A stretch of DNA of 64,000 nucleotides, taken from contig NZ_QUGI01000003.1 in the NCBI RefSeq assembly GCF_003478995.1, positions 377,203-441,202 of the forward strand, read 5' to 3'. The DNA is from Pseudoflavonifractor sp. AF19-9AC. GTDB taxonomy: Bacteria > Bacillota > Clostridia > Oscillospirales > Oscillospiraceae. Under the pieces are notes generated by a model. It was given only the letters and a program-made list of their open reading frames with translations, ran no database searches and was not told the origin of the DNA. Below are positions 7,760-16,971 of this stretch, piece by piece; position 1 is the stretch's first letter, and every line of letters begins with the position of its first letter. A program made the position numbers and the translations under genes.

Positions 7760-9154
7760 TTAAGCGTTTTTCTGTTCCTGCCGCGTTTTCAGAGGCAGGA
7801 TTTCCTTGCGGTAAACCCGGCGCAAAAACAAGATACAAAGGGTTACAGACGCCAGCTCTGCAATGGGGAAGGCCCACCACACCGCCTGGAGGTCAAAGAG
7901 CCGGGAGAGCAGGAAGGCCACCGGCAGCAGCACCATCAGCTGACGCACCACCGACACCAGCAGAGAGAGCACTCCGTGGCCCAGGGCCTGGAACACAGAG
8001 GAGCTGACCACACAGAAACCTGCGAAGAGAAAGCTGCAGGAAATAATACGAAGAGCGGGCACGCCAATGGTCAGCATATCGCCCGCGGTCTCTCCATCTG
8101 CCATGAACATGGACAGAAATACATGGGGAATCAGCTGGAAGGCCAGCAGACCCAGCAGCATAATGCCCACTGCATACAGAACACTCAGACGAATGGTTTT
8201 AGAGATACGGTCCGGCCGGCCGGCGCCGTAATTGTAGGCCACAATGGGCACCATTCCGTTGTTCAGGCCAAAGACCGGCATAAAAATAAAGGACTGAAGC
8301 TTAAAGTACACACCGAATACCGCCGTGGCAGTGGCGGTAAAGGCCAGCAGGATCTGATTCATGCCGAATACCATGATGGAACCGATGGATTGCATGGCAA
8401 TGGAGGGCACGCCAACGCTGTAAATGCCCCGGATAATGGCCCCGTTGGGCCGGAAGCCGCGGAATCTCATCTGCACATCCGGGTTGTGGCGCAGATTAAA
8501 GTAGGCCGACAGGCACGCTCCGCAGATCTGGCCGATGACGGTGGCCAGGGCAGCGCCCGCTACCTCCATCCGCGGAAAGCCGAACAGGCCGAAAATCATG
8601 ATGGGGTCCAGGACAATGTTGATAATAGCCCCCACTGCCTGAGTAATCATGGTGAGGAAGGTCCGCCCGGTGGCCTGGAGAATCCGGTCCAGAGTCACAC
8701 CGGCAAACATACCCACACTGACGCCGCAGACGATGGTCAGATAGTCCTCACCATAGTCCACAATTGGGGCAATGTCCGTCTGGATGGCATAAAACAGGCG
8801 GGAACAGGTAAAGCCCAGCACGGTAAAGACCAGACAGCTGAGCAGCGCCAGAAACAGGCCGTTGGTGGCAGTCTGGTTTGCTTTCTCCTGGTCCTTCTGT
8901 CCCAGGCTCCTGGAGAGCAGGGCATTGATACCCACGCCGGTGCCCACGCCCACAGAAATCATCAGGTTCTGCACCGGAAACGCCAGAGAAACTGCGTTCA
9001 GCGCATCCTCACTGAGTTTGGCCACAAACACGCTGTCCACCACATTATAGAGGGCCTGTACCAGCATGGAGATCACCATGGGTACGGCCATGTTCAGCAG
9101 CAGACGATTGACGGGCATAACGCCCATTTTATTCTCATTTGCAGGTGTTCCCAC
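7760..9154 (-). CDS. MATE family multidrug/metabolite efflux transporter
   Basis: 464 residues, about 12 membrane helices in two six-helix halves. The first half has NVVDSVFVAKLSEDALNAVSLAFP, the classic MATE helix-1/2 signature; the second has a similar VFGVYFKLQSFIFMP segment. MATE proteins export drugs or metabolites using a Na+ or H+ gradient. The start is a GTG at 9154, placed 6 bases after GGGAGGAG; a downstream ATG at residue 10 has no such site. Transcription starts from a consensus promoter at 9197-9225. The substrate is not predictable. Confidence 0.88.
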   Translation of the reverse strand: MGTPANENKMGVMPVNRLLLNMAVPMVISMLVQALYNVVDSVFVAKLSEDALNAVSLAFPVQNLMISVGVGTGVGINALLSRSLGQKDQEKANQTATNGLFLALLSCLVFTVLGFTCSRLFYAIQTDIAPIVDYGEDYLTIVCGVSVGMFAGVTLDRILQATGRTFLTMITQAVGAIINIVLDPIMIFGLFGFPRMEVAGAALATVIGQICGACLSAYFNLRHNPDVQMRFRGFRPNGAIIRGIYSVGVPSIAMQSIGSIMVFGMNQILLAFTATATAVFGVYFKLQSFIFMPVFGLNNGMVPIVAYNYGAGRPDRISKTIRLSVLYAVGIMLLGLLAFQLIPHVFLSMFMADGETAGDMLTIGVPALRIISCSFLFAGFCVVSSSVFQALGHGVLSLLVSVVRQLMVLLPVAFLLSRLFDLQAVWWAFPIAELASVTLCILFLRRVYRKEILPLKTRQEQKNA

Positions 9155-9196
9155 CCTAATCTCCTCCCAACGTTCTCCTTTTTCACGCAGGAGTAA

Positions 9197-9225
9197 ATTA
9201 TAGTAGGAACAAATTTTAATGTCAA
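9197..9225 (-). promoter_or_regulatory. Promoter of the MATE gene
   Basis: On the minus strand, TTGACA (9225-9220), 17-bp spacer, TATAAT (9202-9197): a perfect sigma-A promoter. Confidence 0.8.
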
Positions 9226-9313
9226 CGTTCCCCCGTGCAAAAAACAGATTTTTTCTGATTTTCTCAAATTTCCGGTTTATTTTTTCCTATTCCATTACAA
9301 TTTCGGCCAAAGT

Positions 9314-9982
9314 TTATTCTACTCTTGCCAGGTCCGGAGCCGTACCGCACAGCTTATCCGCCATCCAATCTGCGCCGCTCTCCAAAGACATCACGGACAC
9401 CTCAAAGGCTGTGCGGAATTCCTGCTTGCCCTCCACGATCTTCGTATAGCCCCGGCTCTGGAGCCGCCCGGACATCTGGAGCCGGTCCCCCACCTCCATG
9501 GCGCCGCACCGACGTGCCAGACTGCCCCAGGTGATGCAGGGCAGATAGTCCGCCCGCCCATAGCGGCGATTCACCGCCAAAATCATATCGCAGATGGTCC
9601 GCCCCAAGGGCGTCACCCGCAGGCTCGGTTCCTTACACAGGGTGCCCGACAGCTCCAGACGGTTTTCGTCCTCCCCCGGCTCCCGCTGGAGCACCCGGGC
9701 AAAGACATTGATCACCAGGCGGCTGCCTGTTCCGCTGCGGTTGTTGAAGGTACGCACCTCTCCCAGAACGGTTACCTCCTCCCCGGCTCCAAGGCCGGAG
9801 CACTGCTCCAACAGGGTCCGGGGGGCCACCACATACACCCGGTCCTCCGCTCCGGACAGACGGGCAACACACAGGGGAAAGCGGAAAAATTCCACCTCAT
9901 GGTTCACGTGGGAAAACACAGGAGCCTCCTCAAGCCGGCCATGCAGGCGGATTCGGTTGAGGTCGGCGGAGCTTTGTCTCAT
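9314..9982 (-). CDS. SSB-like protein with two OB folds
   Basis: 222 residues. The C-terminal part (about 108-205) reads as a PriB/SSB OB fold: LELSGTLCKEPSLRVTPLGRTICDMILAVN, then YLPCITWGSLARRCG and a GRLQSRGY segment. The N-terminal 100 residues form a second, divergent OB-like unit (IRLHGRLEEAPVFSHV, then VTVLGEVRTFNN). It lacks the acidic DDDIPF-like tail of replicative SSBs and is not beside rpsF or rpsR, so it is probably an accessory single-strand-binding protein. Two-OB SSB-like proteins of this length are common in Clostridia. Its ATG (9982) has a GGGAGTG site. No convincing promoter is seen. Confidence 0.75.
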   Translation of the reverse strand: MRQSSADLNRIRLHGRLEEAPVFSHVNHEVEFFRFPLCVARLSGAEDRVYVVAPRTLLEQCSGLGAGEEVTVLGEVRTFNNRSGTGSRLVINVFARVLQREPGEDENRLELSGTLCKEPSLRVTPLGRTICDMILAVNRRYGRADYLPCITWGSLARRCGAMEVGDRLQMSGRLQSRGYTKIVEGKQEFRTAFEVSVMSLESGADWMADKLCGTAPDLARVE

Positions 9983-10060
9983 GGAATATCACACTCCCAA
10001 ATCGTTGGTTCCTTCCATGTATATGCCCCGCCTCTTCGGGATATGTTGGGCACGGACACA

Positions 10061-10100
10061 AAAAGAGGGCGCCGCCCCACGTGGGGACGACGCCCTTTTT
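10061..10100 (-). terminator. Terminator of the XpaC-TelA-TPM cluster
   Basis: Inverted repeat AAAAGAGGGCG.CGCCCCAC / GTGGGG.CG.CGCCCTTTTT with an A/T-rich base on both sides. It lies between the TPM gene and the SSB-like gene, both on the minus strand. Confidence 0.75.
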
Positions 10101-10118
10101 GCTCTCGTTTTAAATGAC

Positions 10119-11153
10119 TCAGCGCCGGCCAAAGCCTCCGCCGCGGCCACCGCCGAAGCCACCACCGCCCCGGCTGCCGCCGAAGCCGCCTCCGCGGCTG
10201 AAACCGCCGCCTCGGCTGCCGCCAGAGAAGCCTCCGCCACCCCGGCTTCCGCCAAAGCTGCCACCACGGCCCGGTCCGCTGAAGCCGGAGAAGCCCCCGC
10301 CGCCGGGGCGGGAGGAGTGATTTCCACCACCCGGACCGCCAAAGCCGCCGAAGCCGCCCGGTCCCCTGGGTCCTCCGGGGGGAGGAGGCGGGGGACGGCG
10401 CCAGCGCCGCCGGTACCAGCCGTAGCCCGGTCCATGCCAGAACAGAATGGGCCGGAACATCACGGGCGGATTGACCACGCCGTAATAGCGCTGCCGGTAA
10501 GAGGCGTAGCGGAGATTGTCCACCACCGTGGCAATGACCAGCAGGATCACCAACAGCATAACGATGCCGTAGACGTTGATTCCGCTCTGATAGCCATAGC
10601 TTCCATTGCCCAGATAGCCCAGGCCATACTGGTCCACATAGTACTCATTCACTTCCCGGAACAGCTCCAGGATGCCGGAGGCATACTCCTTGTCCGCCAC
10701 GCCCTCATAGAGGTAAGTGTTCATGTAGGAGTTGATCTGGCTGTCGGTAAGAGGGTAGTTATCTCCGGGAAGGAAGTAGGCGCTGCCGCTGCCCGTCTCA
10801 ATTACCAGCACGGCATCTGCCGCCGACAGCTCCCAGGCCATGGCCCGGTCATAGGCGTAGTCCTCCAGACTGCCGGACGCAGTGGGTACCACCGCCACCG
10901 CCACCAGGCTGTCATAGCGCTTCAGCCAGTTGGCGTTGTATAGGTTGATCTGGCGTTCCTGCTCCTGAGTCAGCACGTCCGCCTCGTCCAGCAAAAAGCC
11001 TTCGCTGTAGCTGGTAGACAGACTGGTGTCCAATCCCACCGACGCAGGACTGTTTGGCACGGTCTCCTCCCGGTTCAGGCCGATGAACACCGCCCCGGCT
11101 ACCATCGCCAGGGTGATGACCACCGCCACCCAGGTTTTCTGAAAAAATTTCAT
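10119..11153 (-). CDS. TPM-domain membrane protein with Gly/Arg/Phe-rich tail (YgcG-like)
   Basis: 344 residues. It has an N-terminal membrane anchor (about 8-26), then a TPM domain (about 50-165) starting LLDEADVLTQEQERQINL, the usual entry motif. A second membrane helix lies at about 193-212. The final 100 residues are Pro- then Gly-rich with repeated FGG, FSGG and RGG units. TPM proteins are envelope proteins of poorly known role; some have phosphatase-like or photosystem-assembly functions. The Gly-rich tail would be cytoplasmic and disordered. It ends a four-gene cluster with XpaC and TelA homologues. The ATG at 11153 has an AAAGGAA site. Confidence 0.8.
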   Translation of the reverse strand: MKFFQKTWVAVVITLAMVAGAVFIGLNREETVPNSPASVGLDTSLSTSYSEGFLLDEADVLTQEQERQINLYNANWLKRYDSLVAVAVVPTASGSLEDYAYDRAMAWELSAADAVLVIETGSGSAYFLPGDNYPLTDSQINSYMNTYLYEGVADKEYASGILELFREVNEYYVDQYGLGYLGNGSYGYQSGINVYGIVMLLVILLVIATVVDNLRYASYRQRYYGVVNPPVMFRPILFWHGPGYGWYRRRWRRPPPPPPGGPRGPGGFGGFGGPGGGNHSSRPGGGGFSGFSGPGRGGSFGGSRGGGGFSGGSRGGGFSRGGGFGGSRGGGGFGGGRGGGFGRR

Positions 11154-11286
11154 TGCCGGTTCCTTTCTTCGCTGTGCTTGTTCCGGTTCTCATTTCTGCC
11201 GCGCGGCGATCCTTCGCGCTTCGCGCTGTCACGCTGCGGATTGGCCGCACGGACGGGTCAATAACTCCGCCGTCTCTGCGCTGCTT

Positions 11287-12495
11287 TTATCCTCTCAGCT
11301 CCAGCAGTTTCTGCTTCAGCTCGCCCTCGATGCGGCCCAGCTCGGCCTCGGCCTCTTTCCGCTTCTGGGCGCCCTCGGTCTGGATCTTCATGACCTCGTC
11401 CAGAGTGGAGATGAGCTGCTCGTTGGTGTGCTGGAGGGTCTGGATATCCACCACGCTGCGCTCGGCCTCCCGAGCGGTCTCGATGGTGCCCATCTTCAGC
11501 ATATCTGCGTTCTTCTTCAGCAGGTCGTTGGTCATGTTGGTCACAGCAGTCTGAGCCGCAGTGGCCTGACGGCCGTGCTCCAGACCCAGGGCCAACACCA
11601 TCTGGCTCTTCCACAGGGGGATGGTGTTTACCAGAGAGGACTGGATCTTCTCCAGCATCTGGGTGTCATTGTTCTGCAGAAGGCGGGTCTGGGGACCCAT
11701 CTGGATGGAAATCATCCGGGTCAGCTCCAGGTCGTGGAGCTTCTTCTCAAAGCGGGTGCACAGGTTGGCAAAGTCGTTGTAGGCCTGAGCATCCTCCTGG
11801 GCACCGGTCTGGGCAGCCTTCTTCTTCAGCTCCTCCAGATCGTGGGTGCGCAGGTACTCCAGGCGCTTCTTGCCCGCGATGATATACATGGTGAGCTCTT
11901 TATAATACTTGGTGTTCAGGTCATACATCTGGTCGAACATAGCGATGTCCTTCATGAGGACAATCTGGTGGTTCTCCAGCACCTTCACAATCTTGTTTAC
12001 GTTGGTCTCCGCCTTGGAGTAGCTGGCTTTCAGTGCCTCCAGCTCGTCCTTCTTCTTCTGGAAAAAGCCGAAGATACCGCCCTTCTTCTCCTCGCCCTGG
12101 CCGAAGTTCTTCAGCTCCACCACCAGGGAGGACAGGGCCTCGCCCACTTCGCCCAGGTCCTTGGTCTTTACGTTGTTCAGGGCACTCTCCGAGAAGGCGG
12201 CGATGTTCTTCTGGGCCGCCGCGCCGTACTGGAGCACCATGTTGGAGTCGGTGACGTCGATCTTCTGGGCAAAGTCGTCCACCATCTTCCGCTCCGCCTC
12301 GCTGAGCATGGACTCATCCAGCTTCACCGCGTTGGCATCCCGCTGGGCCTGAACGGCCTCCGCCTGGGCCTGAGCCGTGTCGACGGGGGGTTCCAGGGTG
12401 AGCGCAGGCGCTTCGGGGGCTGCAGGGGCCTGGGCAGCCGCGGCGGTATCCGGGGTCAGGGTCAGCTCCGGGGTCAGATTCAGTTCATCGCTCAT
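11287..12495 (-). CDS. Toxic anion resistance protein, TelA/KlaA family
   Basis: 402 residues. After a Pro/Ala-rich N-terminal 60 residues comes the long alpha-helical TelA domain, with coiled-coil-like heptads (FGFFQKKKDELEALKASYSKAETNVNKIV), the QMGPQTRLLQ and IPLWKSQMVLALG motifs, and a C-terminal coiled coil rich in Glu and Lys. The family is named for plasmid tellurite resistance, but chromosomal copies paired with xpaC are widespread in Firmicutes and their true function is open. Its start overlaps the end of the upstream 85-residue membrane protein gene by 11 bases, so the two are coupled. Confidence 0.88.
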   Translation of the reverse strand: MSDELNLTPELTLTPDTAAAAQAPAAPEAPALTLEPPVDTAQAQAEAVQAQRDANAVKLDESMLSEAERKMVDDFAQKIDVTDSNMVLQYGAAAQKNIAAFSESALNNVKTKDLGEVGEALSSLVVELKNFGQGEEKKGGIFGFFQKKKDELEALKASYSKAETNVNKIVKVLENHQIVLMKDIAMFDQMYDLNTKYYKELTMYIIAGKKRLEYLRTHDLEELKKKAAQTGAQEDAQAYNDFANLCTRFEKKLHDLELTRMISIQMGPQTRLLQNNDTQMLEKIQSSLVNTIPLWKSQMVLALGLEHGRQATAAQTAVTNMTNDLLKKNADMLKMGTIETAREAERSVVDIQTLQHTNEQLISTLDEVMKIQTEGAQKRKEAEAELGRIEGELKQKLLELRG

Positions 12496-12742
12496 GTGGA
12501 TTTCCTCCTAAATTGTTGTTATCGTTCGATTTTTTCCAATTATATGCCAGATAGCAGTACCATTGAAGGGCGCAGCACAGGACTTGAAGCAAAACCAGGA
12601 CCGCTGCCAAGCTCATGCTCACCCCGTCCAGGCTGCGGCCGGCAGCGAGAAAAAAGCCTAGCTGGATAGCCAGTACCAGCGTCCAGAGCAGGGCGGCCGC
12701 CAGGCACTCGTCCCGGCTGATCCGGTTCCGATATCCCATCAC
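12485..12742 (-). CDS. Hypothetical small membrane protein
   Basis: 85 residues (84 if the second codon, ATG, is used instead of the GTG). Two hydrophobic helices, about residues 13-32 and 42-66, are joined by a short loop. The C terminus is polar and Asn-rich (KKSNDNNNLGG). AAGGAGG lies 7 bases before the GTG. It sits between the xpaC-like and telA-like genes, 12 bases after the first and overlapping the second, so it is part of that operon. I recognise no family. Confidence 0.65.
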   Translation of the reverse strand: MMGYRNRISRDECLAAALLWTLVLAIQLGFFLAAGRSLDGVSMSLAAVLVLLQVLCCALQWYCYLAYNWKKSNDNNNLGGNPHER

Positions 12743-12754
12743 CGCAAGCCCTCC

Positions 12755-13480
12755 TTACAGCTCCAGGTTCACGTCCGTATCCTTCTTCTGTTCCTGTCCC
12801 ATCTGCATCCCGCCCAGGCCCTCCCGGGCCAGCAGGTTTTCCATTACGGTAATGTCGGTGGAGATGTCCAGTGCCTCCTCCCCAAAGAGGGCGTCCAGCT
12901 GCTTGTCAAAGGCCTGGACAATGGTATCCATCATGGTCTCCACCTTGCCCTTGGTGGCGTCGATGTTGCTGCCGGAGATGCCGGCGGCATCCATCCGGTC
13001 ATAGGCGTTGAGAATCTTCAGCGTGGTGGGCAGGTAGTAGTCCAGGAAGCGGCGGATCTGAGGCAGCTTCTTGGGCTGAGCCACCACCTGGTCGATGATC
13101 TTGCCCGTGACCTCCTCCAGGTGGTCGATCTGGGCAGAAATCTTCTCGTCCTCAATGCTGTCGTTGAGCCGACGCATCTCACTCAAAGCCCGCTCCCGCT
13201 CTTTCAGCAGAGCATCAATCTCCGGGTTTCCGGTGGATTTGGGGGTCTCCTTCTTGGGGGCCTCCTCCTTTTTCTTGGGTTCCTCTTTCTTCTCCTCCCC
13301 AGGCATGGCGTAGGCTTTATCCGGGAATATGGCTTTGCCCACCACAAATACCACGGCACATACCGCCGCACACAGGGCGTAGTGGACCGGACGGCGAAGG
13401 GGGAAAACCAGGGCATAAACCAAGCTGGTCACCCCGATGAGATAGATGGGAAGTACCGAGCGCTTTACATGCTTTGCCAT
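12755..13480 (-). CDS. xpaC: XpaC family protein (5-bromo-4-chloroindolyl phosphate hydrolysis protein)
   Basis: 241 residues. Two N-terminal membrane helices (about 8-50) are followed by a Lys/Glu/Pro-rich linker and a helical domain (about 85-240) with the TGNPEIDALLKERERALSEM entry and LPQIRRFLDYYLPTTLKIL core typical of XpaC. The B. subtilis gene was named from hydrolysis of a chromogenic substrate, and its enzymatic role is unproven. The ATG at 13480 is supported by GGAGG six bases upstream; a longer frame to 13510 lacks a site. It is first in the xpaC-small protein-telA-TPM operon, driven by the promoter at 13558-13586. Confidence 0.85.
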   Translation of the reverse strand: MAKHVKRSVLPIYLIGVTSLVYALVFPLRRPVHYALCAAVCAVVFVVGKAIFPDKAYAMPGEEKKEEPKKKEEAPKKETPKSTGNPEIDALLKERERALSEMRRLNDSIEDEKISAQIDHLEEVTGKIIDQVVAQPKKLPQIRRFLDYYLPTTLKILNAYDRMDAAGISGSNIDATKGKVETMMDTIVQAFDKQLDALFGEEALDISTDITVMENLLAREGLGGMQMGQEQKKDTDVNLEL

Positions 13481-13557
13481 AACAAACCTCCACAGCTCAC
13501 AGCCTTCCATGCCGCGGCGAAATCGGGCCGGGCGCTGGGTATTTTTCTTATGAATGC

Positions 13558-13586
13558 ATTATATCCTTCCCAAAGAGGGGTGTCAA
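13558..13586 (-). promoter_or_regulatory. Promoter of the xpaC-telA-TPM operon
   Basis: Minus strand TTGACA (13586-13581), 17-bp spacer, TATAAT (13563-13558): perfect consensus, about 80 bases before the xpaC start. Confidence 0.85.
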
Positions 13587-13611
13587 GTTGCCCATTTTCT
13601 CCGATTCCCGC

Positions 13612-13640
13612 TTGAAATCCGAATTTAATCGCGCTACAAT
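13612..13640 (+). promoter_or_regulatory. Promoter of the LtaS-like gene
   Basis: TTGAAA (13612-13617), 17-bp spacer, TACAAT (13635-13640). It is divergent from the xpaC promoter, with the two -35 boxes about 25 bp apart. Confidence 0.75.
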
Positions 13641-13756
13641 AGCGATATCTGTTGTCAAAGATTGTCCTTTTTTCTCCCCACCGGCAGCCATCGGCTGCCG
13701 TCTCATAATTTAGGGCATTTTTTATGCCCATTCTTTGCAAAGGAGTTGTGATTTCC

Positions 13757-15628
13757 ATGCCCGACTTGCTGATGCCTGCCGCTCCCGCAGGCGAAGCGGT
13801 CTCCTCTCCCCTGGCCCGTATCCGCGGGACGCGGGTGCTTATTGGGCTGGGGTGGCTGAGCACCCCCTTCTTCCCCCTGTTCTGTCTGTTTGTCATGGAC
13901 TACATGAACTTCGGCGGCCACCTGACCGTCCAGTTCACCTTCTGGGAGCGGCACCCCCGCTCCGCACTCTTTGAAGTGGTGGTGGTGCTTCTTCTGTTTG
14001 CGGTCCTCACCCTGATTCTCCGCCGTCTTTGGATCTCGGGGCTGATCTTCGGACTGTTGTCCCTGATTGCCGCCTACGTCAATTACACCAAGGCCGCCCT
14101 CAACGGCGACCACCTCTATCCCCAGGATCTGGCCATGGTCACTCAGGCCAAGGAGCTGACCTCCTTCATCAGCGGAGATACCCCTGTCTGGTTCTGGCTG
14201 GGTGTCGCGGCGGTGCTGCTGTGGGTGGGCTGGTTCTGGCTGTTCCGCATCGCCCTGCTCCGCCCCTTCTTCTGGCGCTGGTCCACAGCGGCCCTGATCA
14301 TTCTGGCCGTCTACTTATCGGTGAACACCACCACCAAGACTGAGCGGGTGCTCAACCGCTTTGGCATGTCCACCATCGATTCCGCCCTTCAGAGCTCCAA
14401 CTATGCCGCCAATGGCTTTGTGGGCGCCTTCACCATCAACGTACTCAGTATGCAGGTCCAGCCCCCCGCCGGGTACAGTCAGGACACCATTCAGTCCATT
14501 CTGGAGCCCTATCAGGCCGTGGCCGCCGATCCTGACGCCCAGGTCTTCGACGTGGTGGTAGTCCTCAGCGAGAGCTTCTTCGACCCCCGCATTCTGCCCG
14601 GAGTCTCTTTCTCGGAAAATCCGCTGGACAACTATGACCGGCTGCTGGACGACCCCAACAGTTACAGCGGACTTATTTATACCACCGCTCTGGGAGGCGG
14701 CACCGTACGTCCGGAATTCGCCCTGCTCACCGGACTGACCACCGACTACATGCCCGACGTCACCACCCCCTACTGGTATGTGGATCACGCCTTCCCCACC
14801 TATGTATCCAATTATAAGGACGCGGGCTACACCACCCTGGCCGTCCATCCCTACGACAAGAAATTCTACGCCCGAAACACCGCCTATCCCCTGCTGGGCT
14901 TTGATGAATTCTACGGCCAGGAGGAGGTGGCCGAGCTGGTGGAGCCCACCTATAAGCGCAGCTACATCAGCGATGACACCACCTTCCAGGCCATCCGCAC
15001 CCTGGTAGACAGCCAGGAGGATCCGGTCTTCCTCTTTGCCATTACCATGGAAAATCACCAGCCCTTCAATGCCCTGGACGCGGAGGACATCCACATTCAG
15101 GTGGACTGCCCCGCCATGTCTGAGGCCTCTCTCACCGCCCTGACCACCTACACCCAGGGGCTCTACGATGCGGACCAGATGCTGGGCTCCCTGGCAGACT
15201 GGATTGACATCCGGGAAAAGCCCACTGTACTGCTCTTCTTCGGTGACCATCTGCCTACCCTGGGCAGCAACTTCTCCGCTTACGATGAAACGGGATTTGT
15301 GGACGCCAGCGGGAATCAGACCACGGAAGACCGGCAGCTGCTCTACTCCACCCCCTTTATCATCTACTCCAACCGGGAGCTGGAGGGCGGACTGCTGGAG
15401 GAGCACACCGGAAACCAGATCTCCGACTACAACCTGCTCAACTCCCTGGCCCGCTCCACCGGCATGGCCCGCACCCCCTACATGGAGCTGCTGGCCGACT
15501 TCTATCAGAACGTCCCCTTCTACAATAACCGTCTGCTCCTTCCCCTGAGTCAGGAGGACACCTTCTTCCCCCAGGCCATGGAGCAGATCACCTATGACCG
15601 GGTACTGGGTGAAGGCTGGTCCAATTGA
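13757..15628 (+). CDS. LtaS-like sulfatase-family phosphoglycerol transferase
   Basis: 623 residues. It has about five N-terminal membrane helices (to about residue 195) and an extracellular alkaline-phosphatase/sulfatase domain. Visible motifs: VVVLSESFFD (metal-binding Glu), LGGGTVRPEFALLTG with the predicted nucleophile Thr, ITMENHQPF and FFGDHLPTLG with metal-binding Asp-His. The family polymerises glycerol phosphate for lipoteichoic acid or adds it to envelope glycans. I prefer ATG 13757 (AGGAG ending 11 bases before); an ATG at 13724 has no clear site. Together with the GT2/GtrA pair it suggests a decorated envelope polymer. No terminator follows. Confidence 0.85.
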   Translation: MPDLLMPAAPAGEAVSSPLARIRGTRVLIGLGWLSTPFFPLFCLFVMDYMNFGGHLTVQFTFWERHPRSALFEVVVVLLLFAVLTLILRRLWISGLIFGLLSLIAAYVNYTKAALNGDHLYPQDLAMVTQAKELTSFISGDTPVWFWLGVAAVLLWVGWFWLFRIALLRPFFWRWSTAALIILAVYLSVNTTTKTERVLNRFGMSTIDSALQSSNYAANGFVGAFTINVLSMQVQPPAGYSQDTIQSILEPYQAVAADPDAQVFDVVVVLSESFFDPRILPGVSFSENPLDNYDRLLDDPNSYSGLIYTTALGGGTVRPEFALLTGLTTDYMPDVTTPYWYVDHAFPTYVSNYKDAGYTTLAVHPYDKKFYARNTAYPLLGFDEFYGQEEVAELVEPTYKRSYISDDTTFQAIRTLVDSQEDPVFLFAITMENHQPFNALDAEDIHIQVDCPAMSEASLTALTTYTQGLYDADQMLGSLADWIDIREKPTVLLFFGDHLPTLGSNFSAYDETGFVDASGNQTTEDRQLLYSTPFIIYSNRELEGGLLEEHTGNQISDYNLLNSLARSTGMARTPYMELLADFYQNVPFYNNRLLLPLSQEDTFFPQAMEQITYDRVLGEGWSN

Positions 15629-15644
15629 ATCTGATTCTCCTACA

Positions 15645-15673
15645 TTGACTTATCCCTTATAATTATGTATATT
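15645..15673 (+). promoter_or_regulatory. Promoter of the threonine deaminase gene
   Basis: TTGACT (15645-15650), 17-bp spacer, TATATT (15668-15673), 46 bases before the ATG. Confidence 0.7.
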
Positions 15674-15719
15674 TAATGGTAAATCGTATTTTGCGAAACG
15701 AAATAAAGGAGACGGAACC

Positions 15720-16937
15720 ATGACCCTCGAACAGTTTAAAAACGCCCGGAATGTGCTCCAGGGCGTTTTGCGGCCCACTCACCTCATTGATTCCCCCTAC
15801 CTGTCCCGGCTGTGCGGAAACCATGTGTACCTCAAGCCGGAGAACATGCAGGTCACCGGGGCCTACAAGATTCGAGGCGCTTTCTATAAAATCAGCACCC
15901 TGACTCCGGAGGAAAAGGAGCGCGGTCTGGTCACCGCCTCCGCCGGAAACCACGCCCAGGGTGTGGCCTATGCGGCCCAGGCCGCCGGCGTGGCCGCCAC
16001 CATCGTCATGCCCACCACCACTCCCCTGGTGAAGGTGAACAACACCAAGGACTACGGAGCCAAGGTGGTGCTCCATGGCGAGGTCTTTGACGACGCCGCT
16101 GAGCTGGCCGCCAAGCTCTCCCAGGAGCAGGGGCTCACCTACGTCCATCCCTTCAACGACCTCACCCTGGCCACCGGCCAGGGCACCATCGCCTATGAGA
16201 TTTTCCAGGACCTGCCCGATGTGGACGTCATCCTGGTCCCCATCGGCGGCGGCGGTCTGGCCGCCGGCGTATCCACCCTGGCCAAGCTTCTCAACCCCAA
16301 CGTGGAGGTCATCGGCGTGGAGCCGGTGGGGGCCGCCTCCATGAAGGCCAGCCTGGAGGCCGGCCATGTGGTCACCCTGCCCACCGCCACCACCATTGCT
16401 GACGGCGTGGCGGTGAAGACTCCGGGCGATCTGGTCTTCCCCTATGTCCAGAAAAACGTGGACCGGGTGCTGGCTCTGGAGGACACCGAGCTGGTGGAGG
16501 CCTTCCTGGATTTGATGGAGCGGCACAAGATGGTGGTGGAAAACGCCGGTCTTCTCACCGTGGCCGCCCTGCGTCACCTGGACTGCCGGGGCAAGAACGT
16601 GGTCTCCGTCCTCTCCGGCGGCAACATGGACGTCATCACCATGGCCTCCCTGGTCCAGCACGGCCTTATCCGCCGGGGCCGGATCTTCACCTTCGCCGTG
16701 CAGCTGCCTGACCGGCCCGGCGAACTGCTGCGGGTGGCTGAGGTGCTGGCCAAAAACAACGGCAACATCATCAAGCTGGAGCACAACCAGTTCATTAACA
16801 TCAACCGCCAGTCCGGCGTGGAGCTTCGGGTCACGCTGGAGGCCTTCGGCCACGAGCACAAGGAGCAGATTCTCCAGGCCCTGGGTGAGGCGGGCTATCA
16901 CGCCGTGGAGACGGACACCGCCGATTTCTACAACTAA
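15720..16937 (+). CDS. ilvA: Threonine ammonia-lyase with ACT domain
   Basis: 405 residues. A fold-type II PLP domain (1-320) carries Lys50 in GAYKIRGA as the Schiff-base lysine, the SAGNHAQG phosphate-loop partner and the tetraglycine loop in VPIGGGGLAAG. A C-terminal ACT domain (about 328-400; TFAVQLPDRPGELLRVAEVLA) follows. The enzyme converts threonine to 2-oxobutyrate and ammonia, for isoleucine synthesis or catabolic use. This short single-ACT layout is the one usually called TdcB- or catabolic-like, so a degradative role is possible; no ilv genes adjoin it. The ATG has an AAAGGAGA site. A terminator-like hairpin without U-run follows. Confidence 0.9.
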   Translation: MTLEQFKNARNVLQGVLRPTHLIDSPYLSRLCGNHVYLKPENMQVTGAYKIRGAFYKISTLTPEEKERGLVTASAGNHAQGVAYAAQAAGVAATIVMPTTTPLVKVNNTKDYGAKVVLHGEVFDDAAELAAKLSQEQGLTYVHPFNDLTLATGQGTIAYEIFQDLPDVDVILVPIGGGGLAAGVSTLAKLLNPNVEVIGVEPVGAASMKASLEAGHVVTLPTATTIADGVAVKTPGDLVFPYVQKNVDRVLALEDTELVEAFLDLMERHKMVVENAGLLTVAALRHLDCRGKNVVSVLSGGNMDVITMASLVQHGLIRRGRIFTFAVQLPDRPGELLRVAEVLAKNNGNIIKLEHNQFININRQSGVELRVTLEAFGHEHKEQILQALGEAGYHAVETDTADFYN

Positions 16938-16971
16938 ACCGGAAGTGGAAGCGGAACCTTGTTCTTCCTCT

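Noticed and set aside
7742..9196. 484-codon open frame antisense to the MATE transporter
   Set aside because: Starts inside the shared terminator and has no recognisable domain.
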